Assembly: GCA_049241565.1 (NCBI GenBank)
Contig: JBMLQL010000050.1
Location: 1-64,000, forward strand
Reading direction: 5' to 3'
Length of the DNA: 64,000 bases
Origin: DZBG01 sp049241565
Lineage (GTDB): Bacteria > Bdellovibrionota > Bacteriovoracia > Bacteriovoracales > Bacteriovoracaceae
The position numbers were made by a program, and so were the translations under genes. Positions 9,201 through 16,771 of this stretch are shown here, piece by piece. The notes below the pieces were generated by a model. It did no database searches and was not told where the DNA came from. It saw only the letters and a program-made list of their open reading frames with translations. Numbering within the stretch: position 1 is the first letter of the stretch; each line of letters starts with the position of its first letter.

Positions 9201-9804
9201 TTGCTGAAAGTGGAGTTGTGCATGATGAATCCGTAAAATAGCTTAATGCGACTGATGAATTGCTAGTAGTGACAATATTATTAGCGTTATCAAGAACGGC
9301 GACTATGGGCTGGGTCACTAAATTCCCACCGGCCATTGAGCTGGAAGAAGGCTGAATCTGAAAAGAAAGTTTAGTTGGCACCTGGCCGCTTGAAGATGAG
9401 GTTGGAGTTAAAGAAACTATCGATCTCGAGAAAGTTTTTCCTGAGTTATTTACTGCTTGAAGCCTGAAATAATAAGTGACTCCGTTAGTTAAGCCTGAAA
9501 GTCGAATTAATCCCTGAGTATCACTCATATTTTCGATGGTGATTCTGGAAAATACTTTATCTAAACTGTCAGCTGAGAATCCATAGTAAAGATCATAATA
9601 GTTTGATTTTTCAGCTTTCTCAATGACAAGTTCTCCACCAAGGTTTACACCTGAAGCGGAAATAAAATCAAATTCACGTGGAGATTCTGCCCCTTTAAGC
9701 TCTGAATCACGTAACTCTGGGGCCAGAGGATTATTCTGACATCCAGACAAAAACTGGAAAACAATGAGCAAAAGAATATATTGAGGAATGAGATACATTT
9801 TCAT
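6211..9804 (-). CDS. RCC1-repeat lipoprotein with FN3/Ig-like stalk
   Basis: The 1197-residue product begins with a lipoprotein signal (lipobox LSGC, Cys22). A fibronectin-III-like domain follows (about 44-135), then three Ig-like segments (about 140-256, 258-367, 368-470), two of them sharing an AG-NL-TQP motif. The rest (about 475-1190) is a run of RCC1-type repeats with the pattern CWGxNxxGQLGxGT. I count 14, each with a second Cys about 12-15 residues earlier (HTCAI type), giving 28 regularly placed Cys. RCC1 repeats form seven-bladed propellers, so 14 could make two. It is probably an outer-membrane-anchored surface adhesin or binding protein. The convergent DUF962 gene abuts its 3' end. 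Confidence 0.88.
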   Translation of the reverse strand: MKMYLIPQYILLLIVFQFLSGCQNNPLAPELRDSELKGAESPREFDFISASGVNLGGELVIEKAEKSNYYDLYYGFSADSLDKVFSRITIENMSDTQGLIRLSGLTNGVTYYFRLQAVNNSGKTFSRSIVSLTPTSSSSGQVPTKLSFQIQPSSSSMAGGNLVTQPIVAVLDNANNIVTTSNSSVALSYFTDSSCTTPLSATNLAGGTSAFGTSTLSAVNGIASFTNIGFNLATTVYIKATSTGLSPACSTSIAVNPHTPHSLLWSQQPPASSLAGSNLSTQPRVLVRDQFLNLTVNTISTISLKSYDSVDCSGSETSVLGTSSLMTISALATFSNIRIDNASTKSLSAESGSLKICHNMTVSPGPATQIAIEQDITKFANIVQRSTLAYGLSVRLTDDYGNPINGEEIGISGLSGLACQSNALTTGQDGLVTFKNCLMDDNVRDGYTLVFSLTSDPSITSNSSSFNIINPPVISQSKLAKTESHTCAITQTGEKLKCWGDNRSYQLTQNLSDPELSPVEVNAFSGNPIKSVSVTDIGTCIIDNSGKPFCFGENKTGELGESSPQTYADPERMNHTSEIIKISSSFEHTCVIDNNYLLYCVGGNSRGQLGDGSLDPVRRIERPILGGTIQFKDVIAGAAHTCAISTNDELWCFGSNDYGESDVDSMDTEILTPVKNSFLGTIKGLAISGSTNCAIDGVSDKIICWGDNASGQLGNGTNDPYRGPVTVSSPDMASLLFGGFNSSTFCAQLPGELYCWGDNRRSQFGDGYDISSNVLTLAQSETYSSLVLTSSGGCGITPLGRLQCWGERYLGNGTTDSERSPVAIDSAVLYGESSGSAGEVLKNLKTLSLSHLSAICYINKSNKLTCTGDNSGQIFGEVNGGHTNYREVQNSNNYKKVSLSKNSATFGCAIDDNAELWCWGDNQFGQLGNSTPLTAGPHLPVRPFSGTSIRDVSVGAYHVCAITVNGDKLYCWGRNSDGQLGDGTTLNRSTPTLIDPTNKYTKVSVTDTFSCGLDLTKKIYCWGENTYGQLGNGDTVNQLSPTRINPISSDFYNDIEVGSRHACGILDNTRLACWGDGSVGEFGDGASLSYTSPTVVAADVDSVSLGYLYSCYIDLSNKLFCSGDGREGKLGLGDENQVSVFTQVKPGRTYNQVSLSGSRTCAVRNENDSLECWGNNDSSGLGVGSGAAKILEPMPIQ

Positions 9805-9919
9805 CTACTTTTATATCGACAAGATTTTTAGCTTTCTTTAATCAATACTCCCAAGAGCTAAATGGTCGGGTAATTTTAATTACTTAAGCCCCTGCTATTT
9901 GGTTTATAATGAAGAAAAT

Positions 9920-10903
9920 ATGCTTAAAGTCCTGATATTTTTCATTCTTTTTGGTCTCCATTACAATCTTGCTTGGGCCCAGGACTCAGCTGATTTTGAG
10001 TATTACAGTGTTCAAAATAAAGAGACTCTTTCTGAAATTCTTTGGAAAAAAAACATCTCTCCCCTTTATGGTAAAAAAGGATTCATTCTCAAAACAATTG
10101 AGATGAATCCTGGACTAAAACCATTTAATGGAGACAAGATTTTTATTGATAATGTCATTAAAATACCTCGAATAAACTTTTTAGAACCAGAAAAAAAAAT
10201 TGAAGACAAGTTTGTTGAAAAAGATGAATCAAGTCCCGACAGCATCAAATCTCAAAAAATAGAAAGAGCAGGAGATCAACGCTCTACCTATTTTCTTGCA
10301 CTGGGGTCTCAATATTTTAGGTATGACTTGTCTCAAATGAACGAAGGAGCCTCTTCAACAATTATCTCTGGCCCCTCTCCAAGTGTTCAACTCGGTTTGA
10401 TCAAACATTATGATGATTTTTTTATTCAAAGTGCACTTAAATACACAAGAGTCGATTTAAATAATACAAATCAAGAAATAAAATTAAAATCAACAAAAGC
10501 AGATATTGTAAATTTTGATTTAGGCGTGAATTCAGCTATTAACTCTTATCTCAGCATTGGTCCATTGATTGGTTTTCGCTCAGATATTATTTTCAATCTT
10601 ATAGATTCAAAAATCGTTCTTAATCAAGTTGAGCTATTCTCTGCGGGAGCAAGGATTCAGGGGAAAATTTTAGATCAAAATGGCATTGTCTTAAGGATTA
10701 TCAATAAAAATCAGTTTGTCATTCATGATATCTCAGATCCTCAGCTTGGATTAGAATTTGGTCTATCACCTCAAATGGACTTTAATTTAAAGAATAACCA
10801 AACTTTGTTTTTTAGAACGGATTATGAAATTTCAAAGCAAAAAATTAAGACAATAAATAGATCAACTCAATCCTTAGGTTTCTCTGCAGGAGTTTCATTT
10901 TAA
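9920..10903 (+). CDS. Exported protein: LysM-like N-terminus plus outer-membrane beta-barrel
   Basis: A 327-residue exported protein with signal peptide MLKVLIFFILFGLHYNLAWA. Residues about 28-90 look like a LysM-type or tail-like domain (YYSVQNKETLSEILWKK, then PLYGKKGFILKTIEMNPGL, DKIFIDNVIKIP). After a charged linker, residues about 125-327 are alternating amphipathic strands ending in a terminal Phe (LGFSAGVSF), the usual signature of an outer-membrane barrel. I chose the ATG at 9920; the longer frame would need a TTG start at 9899. A periplasmic peptidoglycan anchor on a barrel is the simplest reading. The last nine bases overlap the convergent aminotransferase gene. Confidence 0.65.
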   Translation: MLKVLIFFILFGLHYNLAWAQDSADFEYYSVQNKETLSEILWKKNISPLYGKKGFILKTIEMNPGLKPFNGDKIFIDNVIKIPRINFLEPEKKIEDKFVEKDESSPDSIKSQKIERAGDQRSTYFLALGSQYFRYDLSQMNEGASSTIISGPSPSVQLGLIKHYDDFFIQSALKYTRVDLNNTNQEIKLKSTKADIVNFDLGVNSAINSYLSIGPLIGFRSDIIFNLIDSKIVLNQVELFSAGARIQGKILDQNGIVLRIINKNQFVIHDISDPQLGLEFGLSPQMDFNLKNNQTLFFRTDYEISKQKIKTINRSTQSLGFSAGVSF

Positions 10904-12088
10904 AAGTGCGAGAGATTTTTTTATCCGATTCACAGCTTCAGTAATTTTTTCTTCAGAAGTGGCGTAAGAGAGCCTAAAATAATTTGGTGCTCCAAAAGCT
11001 CCTCCTGGAGTCAAGGCCACATGGCCTTTATTTAAAAGATACATACAAAGATCTTTAGCATCTTTAATCACTGTGTCTCCATCTGACTTACCAAAATAAT
11101 AGCTCACTTCTGGAAAAAGATAAAAAGCTCCACCAGGATTATTTACTTTGATATGTGGAATCTCTTTCATCAATTTAATAAGTAAATCGCGACGCTTATG
11201 AAAAGCTTCACGCATAGGATGAAGAGAAACAGGATCGGCCTTCACGGCAGCAATGGCCGCTCGTTGAGTAATTGAGCTAGCCCCAGAGGTAAACTGGCCT
11301 TGAATCTTCACACAGGCCTTGGCAATCTCTTCAGGCGCTCCAATATAACCTAGTCTCCATCCTGTCATCGCGAAGGCCTTTGAAAGACCATTCACAGTCA
11401 CTGTACGAGAGTAGAGTTCTGGAATCGACGCCATAGAAAAATGTTTTGATTCAAAATTGATATGCTCATAGATTTCATCAGAAATAATCAGAACATGAGA
11501 ATTCTTTTTAAAGACTTCACCAAGAGCACGAAGTTCATTTTCACTGTAAAGAGTTCCCGTTGGATTGCATGGATTAGAAAAAAGAAAAACTTTCGTTTTG
11601 GGTGTGATCGCTTTTTCAAGTTGGGCAGGACTAATTTTAAAATCAGTCTCATAACTTGTTTCGATAGAAACAACTTTCCCTTCGTTAAGAGTGACCATCT
11701 CCGCATAACTCACCCAATAAGGAGCAGGAAGAATAACTTCATCACCTGGATTCACCGTGGCCATGATCACATTGATGATGGACTGTTTGGCCCCCGTTGA
11801 AGTTACAATCTGTGATGGCTTATAGCTTAGTCCATTATCACGGTTGAATTTTTCACAGATGGCTTCGAGTAAATCTTTATAACCAGGAACAGGAGTGTAA
11901 TAAGAAAAGTTTTTATCAACAGCTTCTTTAGCCGCGGCTTTGATAAAATCAGGAGTATGGAAGTCAGGTTCCCCTAAACTCATATTAATAACATCAATAC
12001 CTTTATCTTTAAGTTCACCGGCGAGTCTCGACATGGCCAGAGTCTCAGACTCCGCTAATTGATTCACTCGATTTGATAAAAAACTCAT
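10895..12088 (-). CDS. aspC: Aspartate aminotransferase (class I/II aminotransferase)
   Basis: The 397-residue protein is a PLP-dependent fold-type I aminotransferase of the aspartate aminotransferase Ib group. Diagnostic segments are SLGEPDFHTP near the N-terminus, STGAKQSI, FSNPCNPTGTLYS (substrate and cofactor pocket), SDEIYEH (Asp binding the PLP ring nitrogen), NGLSKAFAMTGWRLGY with the Schiff-base Lys, and the C-terminal FRLSYATS with the carboxylate-binding Arg. It interconverts aspartate/2-oxoglutarate and oxaloacetate/glutamate in the cytoplasm. I chose the ATG at 12088 (MSFLSNRV), preceded by AAAGGGAAAA; a start ten codons upstream is unlikely. Related enzymes can use aromatic amino acids or prephenate, so the exact specificity is unproven. 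Confidence 0.93.
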   Translation of the reverse strand: MSFLSNRVNQLAESETLAMSRLAGELKDKGIDVINMSLGEPDFHTPDFIKAAAKEAVDKNFSYYTPVPGYKDLLEAICEKFNRDNGLSYKPSQIVTSTGAKQSIINVIMATVNPGDEVILPAPYWVSYAEMVTLNEGKVVSIETSYETDFKISPAQLEKAITPKTKVFLFSNPCNPTGTLYSENELRALGEVFKKNSHVLIISDEIYEHINFESKHFSMASIPELYSRTVTVNGLSKAFAMTGWRLGYIGAPEEIAKACVKIQGQFTSGASSITQRAAIAAVKADPVSLHPMREAFHKRRDLLIKLMKEIPHIKVNNPGGAFYLFPEVSYYFGKSDGDTVIKDAKDLCMYLLNKGHVALTPGGAFGAPNYFRLSYATSEEKITEAVNRIKKSLALLK

Positions 12089-12106
12089 GATTTTCCCTTT
12101 AAAACT

Positions 12107-12146
12107 AAAATGGCCCAACCTGATTTTATCAGGATGGGCCCATTTT
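12107..12146 (-). terminator. Strong terminator after the secreted nuclease gene
   Basis: A long inverted repeat with one bulge: AAAATGGCCCAACCTGAT pairs with ATCAGGATGGGCCCATTTT. Stems are flanked by A-run and T-run so it can work on both strands. It separates the nuclease gene (12179-13051) from aspC, which needs its own start downstream of it. Confidence 0.8.
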
Positions 12147-12178
12147 GTAGATATGGAAGAATTTTATTTTAGCTAGAT

Positions 12179-13051
12179 TTATTTGCTAAACACGACTTTT
12201 AGAGGGCAGTGATCCGAAACATTCATGAATGTGCGACCTAATTCCTCTGGCAAAGCAGCCTTACAAGAAACCTTGGCACAATGCGTACCAACTTCGTAAC
12301 TCTTAATTTGAGATTTTCTGCTCTGAGAAACAATAATATGATCCAAGATTGAACTGATCATGGCCGGATCTTCATCACGTCCATCCCAATAAGATGTACA
12401 TTCCAGTTTTTCAGAAATCGAAAATGAAGATGTCTCAAGCAAGAAATCTTGAAATTTTTCTCCGTCTTCATCCTTAATATTAAATCCTGTTGTATTAAGG
12501 TCTCCCATAAGAACATAGTTTTTGTTCTCATACTTAGCGAGAAGATCTTTTAACATATCATACTGTTTCCAGCGTTGAGAAAAAGCACGACTATCACCAC
12601 CGGCCTTAAGATGCCCAATGATAAATGAATGACTCTCTTTTGTTTCTTTGTGCTGAAGAGTCACAATAAAAACTGGACGAAGAGAACCACAAGCTCTTCC
12701 TCCTCCGAGAGAGAATGAAAGATCTTCCACTGTAGAGACATGAGAAAAAACTTGAGGATTATAAGCGAAGGCCAGATTTTGTTTTCCGCCACCACCACAA
12801 TTTGTCACAAGTGAAGAAAAGCCTGGAAGATATGTTTTCATTAACTTTGAAAAGGCGTCTTTATTGACGATTTCAATAAAAGCATAAACATCAGCATTAA
12901 GCTTTTTAAGTTCATCACCTAAAAGAGCTGTATCAGTATTACCTGCGATATAGTCTTTATCAAAATTCCTAATATTGTAGCTAACAGCACTCCATTCAGC
13001 TAAGGCATTAAAGGAAAGGAGAAAACAAAGTGATAAAATCCATTTAGTCAT
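12179..13051 (-). CDS. Secreted endonuclease/exonuclease/phosphatase-family nuclease
   Basis: A 290-residue exported member of the DNase I-like EEP superfamily. The signal peptide MTKWILSLCFLLSFNALA is followed by the family motifs in order: VSYNIRNF, FIEIVNK (metal-binding Glu), GHLKAGGDSR (catalytic His), MGDLNTTGFN (Asp and Asn) and SDHCPLKVVF (terminal Asp-His pair). All catalytic positions look intact. Several Cys suggest disulfides in the periplasm or outside. EEP enzymes cut nucleic acids or phosphoesters using Mg2+; with the signal peptide, DNA or RNA scavenging or prey nucleic-acid digestion is the natural inference. It ends in a strong terminator. Confidence 0.88.
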   Translation of the reverse strand: MTKWILSLCFLLSFNALAEWSAVSYNIRNFDKDYIAGNTDTALLGDELKKLNADVYAFIEIVNKDAFSKLMKTYLPGFSSLVTNCGGGGKQNLAFAYNPQVFSHVSTVEDLSFSLGGGRACGSLRPVFIVTLQHKETKESHSFIIGHLKAGGDSRAFSQRWKQYDMLKDLLAKYENKNYVLMGDLNTTGFNIKDEDGEKFQDFLLETSSFSISEKLECTSYWDGRDEDPAMISSILDHIIVSQSRKSQIKSYEVGTHCAKVSCKAALPEELGRTFMNVSDHCPLKVVFSK

Positions 13052-13144
13052 AAAAACACATCCATGTTTGTTTTATTTTGTTGATAATATTGAACTTTGC
13101 TTTGAACTCCTTTGGCAAACAGAAAAGTTGATTTAATTCCTTAC

Positions 13145-13591
13145 TTAACCTATCCCTAACAATTCCATCTGAGCTCTGATTTTTTGAATAAGAGGGAATG
13201 CTGCGGCAGGCGAAATTTTAGCAGAATCAAACAGATGCATTTGTAGCCATGGTGGATTTTTAAAGTCGGGGTCAGTTTGATACCTAGGGAAAAAATGCCA
13301 ATGAAGATGAGGTACCACATTCCCAAGACTACACATATTCATCTTTGTTGGTTTGAATGTTTGCTCAATGACTTTACTTGCCAGCATCATCTCCTGAAAA
13401 AACTCCCCTTGGATGACTGCTGGTAAATCTGTCATCTCACGGTAATGATCTTTGGCCACTAATAATGAATACCCTTCATAAAACTGATGCTCACCTAAAA
13501 CAAAATAACTGTGTTTGAATTCATGAATAAGATACTGATAGCTCTTGTTCTGGCACTGAATGACTCGTTCACAGAGAGGGCACTGACTCAT
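13145..13591 (-). CDS. HIT family protein
   Basis: A 148-residue histidine-triad protein. The signature His95-L-His97-W-His99-FFPRY is intact, with the middle positions placing the nucleophilic His. An N-terminal CPLC pair may bind zinc together with a downstream Cys. HIT enzymes hydrolyse or transfer nucleotides (AMP-lysine, Ap4A and related substrates) in the cytoplasm; the natural substrate here cannot be fixed. It lies eight bases after the 2OG-oxygenase gene on the same strand, so the two form an operon. Confidence 0.9.
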   Translation of the reverse strand: MSQCPLCERVIQCQNKSYQYLIHEFKHSYFVLGEHQFYEGYSLLVAKDHYREMTDLPAVIQGEFFQEMMLASKVIEQTFKPTKMNMCSLGNVVPHLHWHFFPRYQTDPDFKNPPWLQMHLFDSAKISPAAAFPLIQKIRAQMELLGIG

Positions 13592-13599
13592 TTTTTTTC

Positions 13600-14193
13600 C
13601 TAGTATAAAAGTTTATTATGCATCCAACCGGTGAAGCTTAATCTCGGTCTTATCGAAGGAAGAACTTCATGAGGAAACTCATCACTCATGAATCCTACTA
13701 ATCTTCCTGCCTGAGGAGAAAGACGTTTGATTTCTAATCCTTGTTTGTCAAAGACCACAAGCTCTCCCCCATCACCCTCATTCCAATTTTCATTCAGATA
13801 AAGAATGAAAGTAAAAAGACGAGATGAATTAGTTGAAAGTCGATCAAGATGTTTTTTATAAAATGCGCCTACTGGATAATAGGCCAGATGACACTCGTAC
13901 TGCTTGATACCGAGAAAGAATTTCTCATTTAATTGTGATTGAAGCTGATCCAAAAAAAGTTTTAATTCACCCCACTCAACTGTGGGATGAAGAGGATCCA
14001 GCCAATAAGTGGAATCTCCTCTAATTTGTGCATTAAGAATTTTTTCTCCTGAAACCTTAGCGGGAACAAATTGATTCTCAGCACGAAGAATATCCGACCA
14101 TTTCACAAGTTTACGGACAGTGTGTTGATCGATAAGATTATCTAGAGAACTAAATCCATGAGCTTGGATATCTTGAAAAAATGGCTCAAGCAT
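13600..14193 (-). CDS. 2-oxoglutarate/Fe(II)-dependent oxygenase (prolyl-4-hydroxylase type)
   Basis: This 197-residue protein has the double-stranded beta-helix metal site of 2OG-Fe(II) oxygenases: His115-L-Asp117 in KKHLDRLS, His175 in FPHEVLP, and Arg184 in RPRLSFTGW for 2-oxoglutarate. The segment FTFILYLNENW-EGDGGELVVF between them is typical of the prolyl-4-hydroxylase/PiuC-like branch. No signal peptide is visible, so it acts in the cytoplasm. The substrate is unknown; bacterial relatives modify proteins or small molecules. It is the first gene of a pair with the HIT protein. Confidence 0.87.
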   Translation of the reverse strand: MLEPFFQDIQAHGFSSLDNLIDQHTVRKLVKWSDILRAENQFVPAKVSGEKILNAQIRGDSTYWLDPLHPTVEWGELKLFLDQLQSQLNEKFFLGIKQYECHLAYYPVGAFYKKHLDRLSTNSSRLFTFILYLNENWNEGDGGELVVFDKQGLEIKRLSPQAGRLVGFMSDEFPHEVLPSIRPRLSFTGWMHNKLLY

Positions 14194-14285
14194 AGAAATT
14201 CCTGTGGCAAGTTATGCCGTGATTGTATCACTGGCCACCCAAGGAGAAAATGAAAGAAAGCATTATTAAAAACAAGGATCACTTC

Positions 14286-14783
14286 ATGAAAAAATCCCTC
14301 GTCCTTATGGGACTTCTCTCATTGTTTATCACAGTTTCTGCATCTGCTGCTTCGTGGCGTAAAGAAACAAAAAAAATTCTTAAAGACAACAAATATGCAT
14401 GTAAATCAACGCAAGTGATTGTGGATAATATTGTGAAAGATCAAAAGATTGAAGGACATATCAAAGGTCTTCCAGAATCAGCTTATCAAGATTTCAAAGT
14501 TGTTTTTTATGTTCAGACAAATCGTTGGTATGTTCATCCATTTGAAGATGCCGGTGATGGCCAATCATTTGCAAACCTGACGACTAATGGAACTTTTAGC
14601 ATTCAAACTGTCAGCCGTGATGTTCCTTCGAAAAGACTGGTCGCTGTTCTTGTTCCAAAATCGTACAAGATTAAATCTCAGCGTTTCCTGCTTAAACCTT
14701 TCTTAGGTTTTATCGGTGGAATTCTTAAATACGAATGCGCTCACACCATTGTCCAAGGCAATGGTGATTTCTTCACTCTATAA
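14286..14783 (+). CDS. Small exported protein, unknown family
   Basis: A 165-residue product starting with a signal peptide (MKKSLVLMGLLSLFITVSASA). I chose the ATG at 14286 because AAGGA sits seven bases upstream and the signal peptide then starts at once; a longer frame from 14250 adds 12 charged residues. The mature protein contains VVFYVQTNRWYVHPF and a beta-rich region up to LVAVLVPKSYKI, with two Cys (YACK and YECA) that could bridge its ends. I do not recognise the domain. Divergent from the 2OG-oxygenase gene. Confidence 0.7.
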   Translation: MKKSLVLMGLLSLFITVSASAASWRKETKKILKDNKYACKSTQVIVDNIVKDQKIEGHIKGLPESAYQDFKVVFYVQTNRWYVHPFEDAGDGQSFANLTTNGTFSIQTVSRDVPSKRLVAVLVPKSYKIKSQRFLLKPFLGFIGGILKYECAHTIVQGNGDFFTL

Positions 14784-14786
14784 ATT

Positions 14787-16109
14787 CTAGAGGCCCTCTT
14801 CATGGAGGGCCTTTATTCTTCTTTTCAATATCATCATTAACATCAGAGCTACCACCGCCAAAGAAATGGCCAATCCGACCCACATTCCCTCTGATTCCAT
14901 TCCAAGATGAAACGAAAGATAATACCCCAGTGGAATGCCGATAATCCAATAACCAATAAAGATCGCCATTGAAGCAGGTCGAGTCACTGAAAGACCACGA
15001 AGAACTCCTGCCAGAATAACCTGGGCACCATCAAAAAATTGGAAGAGACCAATAATCACTAATAATTTCATCCCCCAGAAAATCACCTGAGTATCTGCTG
15101 TAAAAAAACTGAGGAGTGTTTCAGGAATTGTGAAATACATTCCAGCAGAAATCAGCATAAAGGTCTGGGACATTAAAAGACTGACAATAATATAGGTTTT
15201 AATATTGGTCACACTCTTCTCTCCATAAGCGTGTCCTACTTTCACTCCTGCAGCAGAAGAAATGGAGAGAGGAATCATAAATGTCAAAGAGCCAAGAGTC
15301 AGAGCAAGATTGTTGGCCGCTGTCTGGATAGCCCCAAATCTTCCCACAAAAAGAGTGACTGAACAGAAGGCCATCACTTCAAAAAAGACGGCCATGGCTA
15401 TAGGAATACTGAGTTTTAAAACTTCACGACAAAAATCCCAATTCACCTGAGTGAAAATTTTGTGTCTTTGAATAATCAAAAAGAACAAAGCAAGACCCAT
15501 AAAAAAACGAACACCTAAACTGGCCCAGGCCAGACCATTCACTCCTAAATAAGGAAGTCCTAATTCACCGAAGACTAGTCCGTAATTAAAATAAAGATTA
15601 ACTCCAACACCCAAGATGGCCACGATATTAGCGGCCATGGTTTTCTCTAAAGATTGAAGATATTCACGTAGTCCTTGATAGAGGCAAATACCGAACATTG
15701 AAAAACTTGAAATCACTAAATAATCAATGATCATCGTATTAAGTTTCGGTCCATAATCAAGAAGCGGAACCAGAAATGTACTGAGATAAGTGATCAACGT
15801 AAAAAAGGCAGCAATCAAAAGACTAAGAACAAAAATTGAGCCGAGATATTTTTCGATATTCTCTCCACGTCCTCTCTTCTGAGCTAAGAGTGGTGAGATA
15901 CCAAACAATAATCCGAGAGCAATCATCATGATCGGGTTTGCGATGGCCACGGCGAGACCAATGGCGGCGAGAGTATCAGTTGAATGCTTTGAAGCAATAA
16001 CCATATCTCCAGTCCCAATAAGCATCAGGCCAATTTGACCAAAAATAATAGGGAGAGAGAAAATAAGAAGTTCTCTTAAAGCTTTTGTTTTCGTTAATGG
16101 TAGTATCAT
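14787..16109 (-). CDS. MATE family efflux transporter
   Basis: A 440-residue integral membrane protein with about 12 hydrophobic helices and the two-lobe layout of MATE (NorM/DinF-type) transporters. Characteristic segments include LLIFSLPIIFGQIGLMLIG with GTGDMVIASKHS near the N-terminus, and the matching second-half loop GRFGAIQTAANNLAL. MATE pumps export cationic drugs or metabolites in exchange for Na+ or H+ across the inner membrane; the ligand is not predictable here. Its start codon directly follows the stop of the peptide deformylase gene with no spacer, so the two are co-transcribed. The 3' end contains a terminator for the opposite gene. Confidence 0.92.
   Translation of the reverse strand: MILPLTKTKALRELLIFSLPIIFGQIGLMLIGTGDMVIASKHSTDTLAAIGLAVAIANPIMMIALGLLFGISPLLAQKRGRGENIEKYLGSIFVLSLLIAAFFTLITYLSTFLVPLLDYGPKLNTMIIDYLVISSFSMFGICLYQGLREYLQSLEKTMAANIVAILGVGVNLYFNYGLVFGELGLPYLGVNGLAWASLGVRFFMGLALFFLIIQRHKIFTQVNWDFCREVLKLSIPIAMAVFFEVMAFCSVTLFVGRFGAIQTAANNLALTLGSLTFMIPLSISSAAGVKVGHAYGEKSVTNIKTYIIVSLLMSQTFMLISAGMYFTIPETLLSFFTADTQVIFWGMKLLVIIGLFQFFDGAQVILAGVLRGLSVTRPASMAIFIGYWIIGIPLGYYLSFHLGMESEGMWVGLAISLAVVALMLMMILKRRIKALHEEGL
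14791..14818 (+). terminator. Terminator lying inside the convergent MATE gene
   Basis: AGGCCCTC (14791-14798) pairs with GAGGGCCT (14805-14812), followed by a T-rich stretch on the plus strand. It ends the exported-protein transcript but lies within the last codons of the MATE gene on the other strand (codons for HEEGL). Confidence 0.75.
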
Positions 16110-16649
16110 TTAATCAATCGCTGCTTGTTGAATATATTTTTCAAATTCTTCTTGGAACATAAATAATTTAGGATCTTTAATCCTGTCGACATAAAGAGTG
16201 CCAAATAAGTGATCAAGCTCATGCTGGATAACAGTTGCTAAAAAGCCTTCGGCTTCCAGAATCTGCTCTTCACCTTTCTCATTTAAAAAGCGAACTTTTA
16301 TATGTCGTGGCCTTTCAACGAATCCTCTCATCCCTGGGACAGAGAGACAGCCTTCCCAAAATCCCTGAGTCGTCTCATCAATAATTTCAATCTCAGGATT
16401 AATAAAAGTCGTCAAAGGAAGATCAATCACTTCACCATAACGATTGATACTTCCAAGCTCAATAAGGGCCACTTGCTTGGAAACTCCTATCTGAGGAGCC
16501 GCTATTCCGATGCCATGGGACTCTTTCATCGACTCGTACATATCCTCAAGAAGGCCTTTAAAATCCTGAGTATTCAGCTCAGACACAACCACCTTCTCAG
16601 CAGTTATACGAAGAATAGGGTTTCCCATTCGACAAATCTCTCTTTCCAC
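16110..16649 (-). CDS. def: Peptide deformylase
   Basis: Removes the N-formyl group from new proteins. All three metal-site motifs are present: GIGIAAPQIG (about 46-55), EGCLSVPG with the Cys ligand, and QHELDHLFGTLYVDR with HExxH. I chose the GTG at 16649 because GAGG lies six bases upstream and the product then begins EREICRMGNPILR, as in typical deformylases; a GTG four codons earlier lacks a site. Length 179 residues is normal. It shares an operon with the MATE gene that follows without spacer. Confidence 0.95.
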   Translation of the reverse strand: MEREICRMGNPILRITAEKVVVSELNTQDFKGLLEDMYESMKESHGIGIAAPQIGVSKQVALIELGSINRYGEVIDLPLTTFINPEIEIIDETTQGFWEGCLSVPGMRGFVERPRHIKVRFLNEKGEEQILEAEGFLATVIQHELDHLFGTLYVDRIKDPKLFMFQEEFEKYIQQAAID

Positions 16650-16771
16650 TGACAACCTCACTCAGGTATTCTCTGATTTTTCTATATCTTATCAAACTTT
16701 TTTGCTCATCTTTTAGGAAGAGTATCCGATAAGTCTAATCGTACATACTAAAATACTTTTTTTGGGACGAA

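Noticed and set aside
11462..11800. Forward frame of 112 codons within aspC
   Set aside because: It is opposite to the highly conserved aminotransferase and has no start signal.
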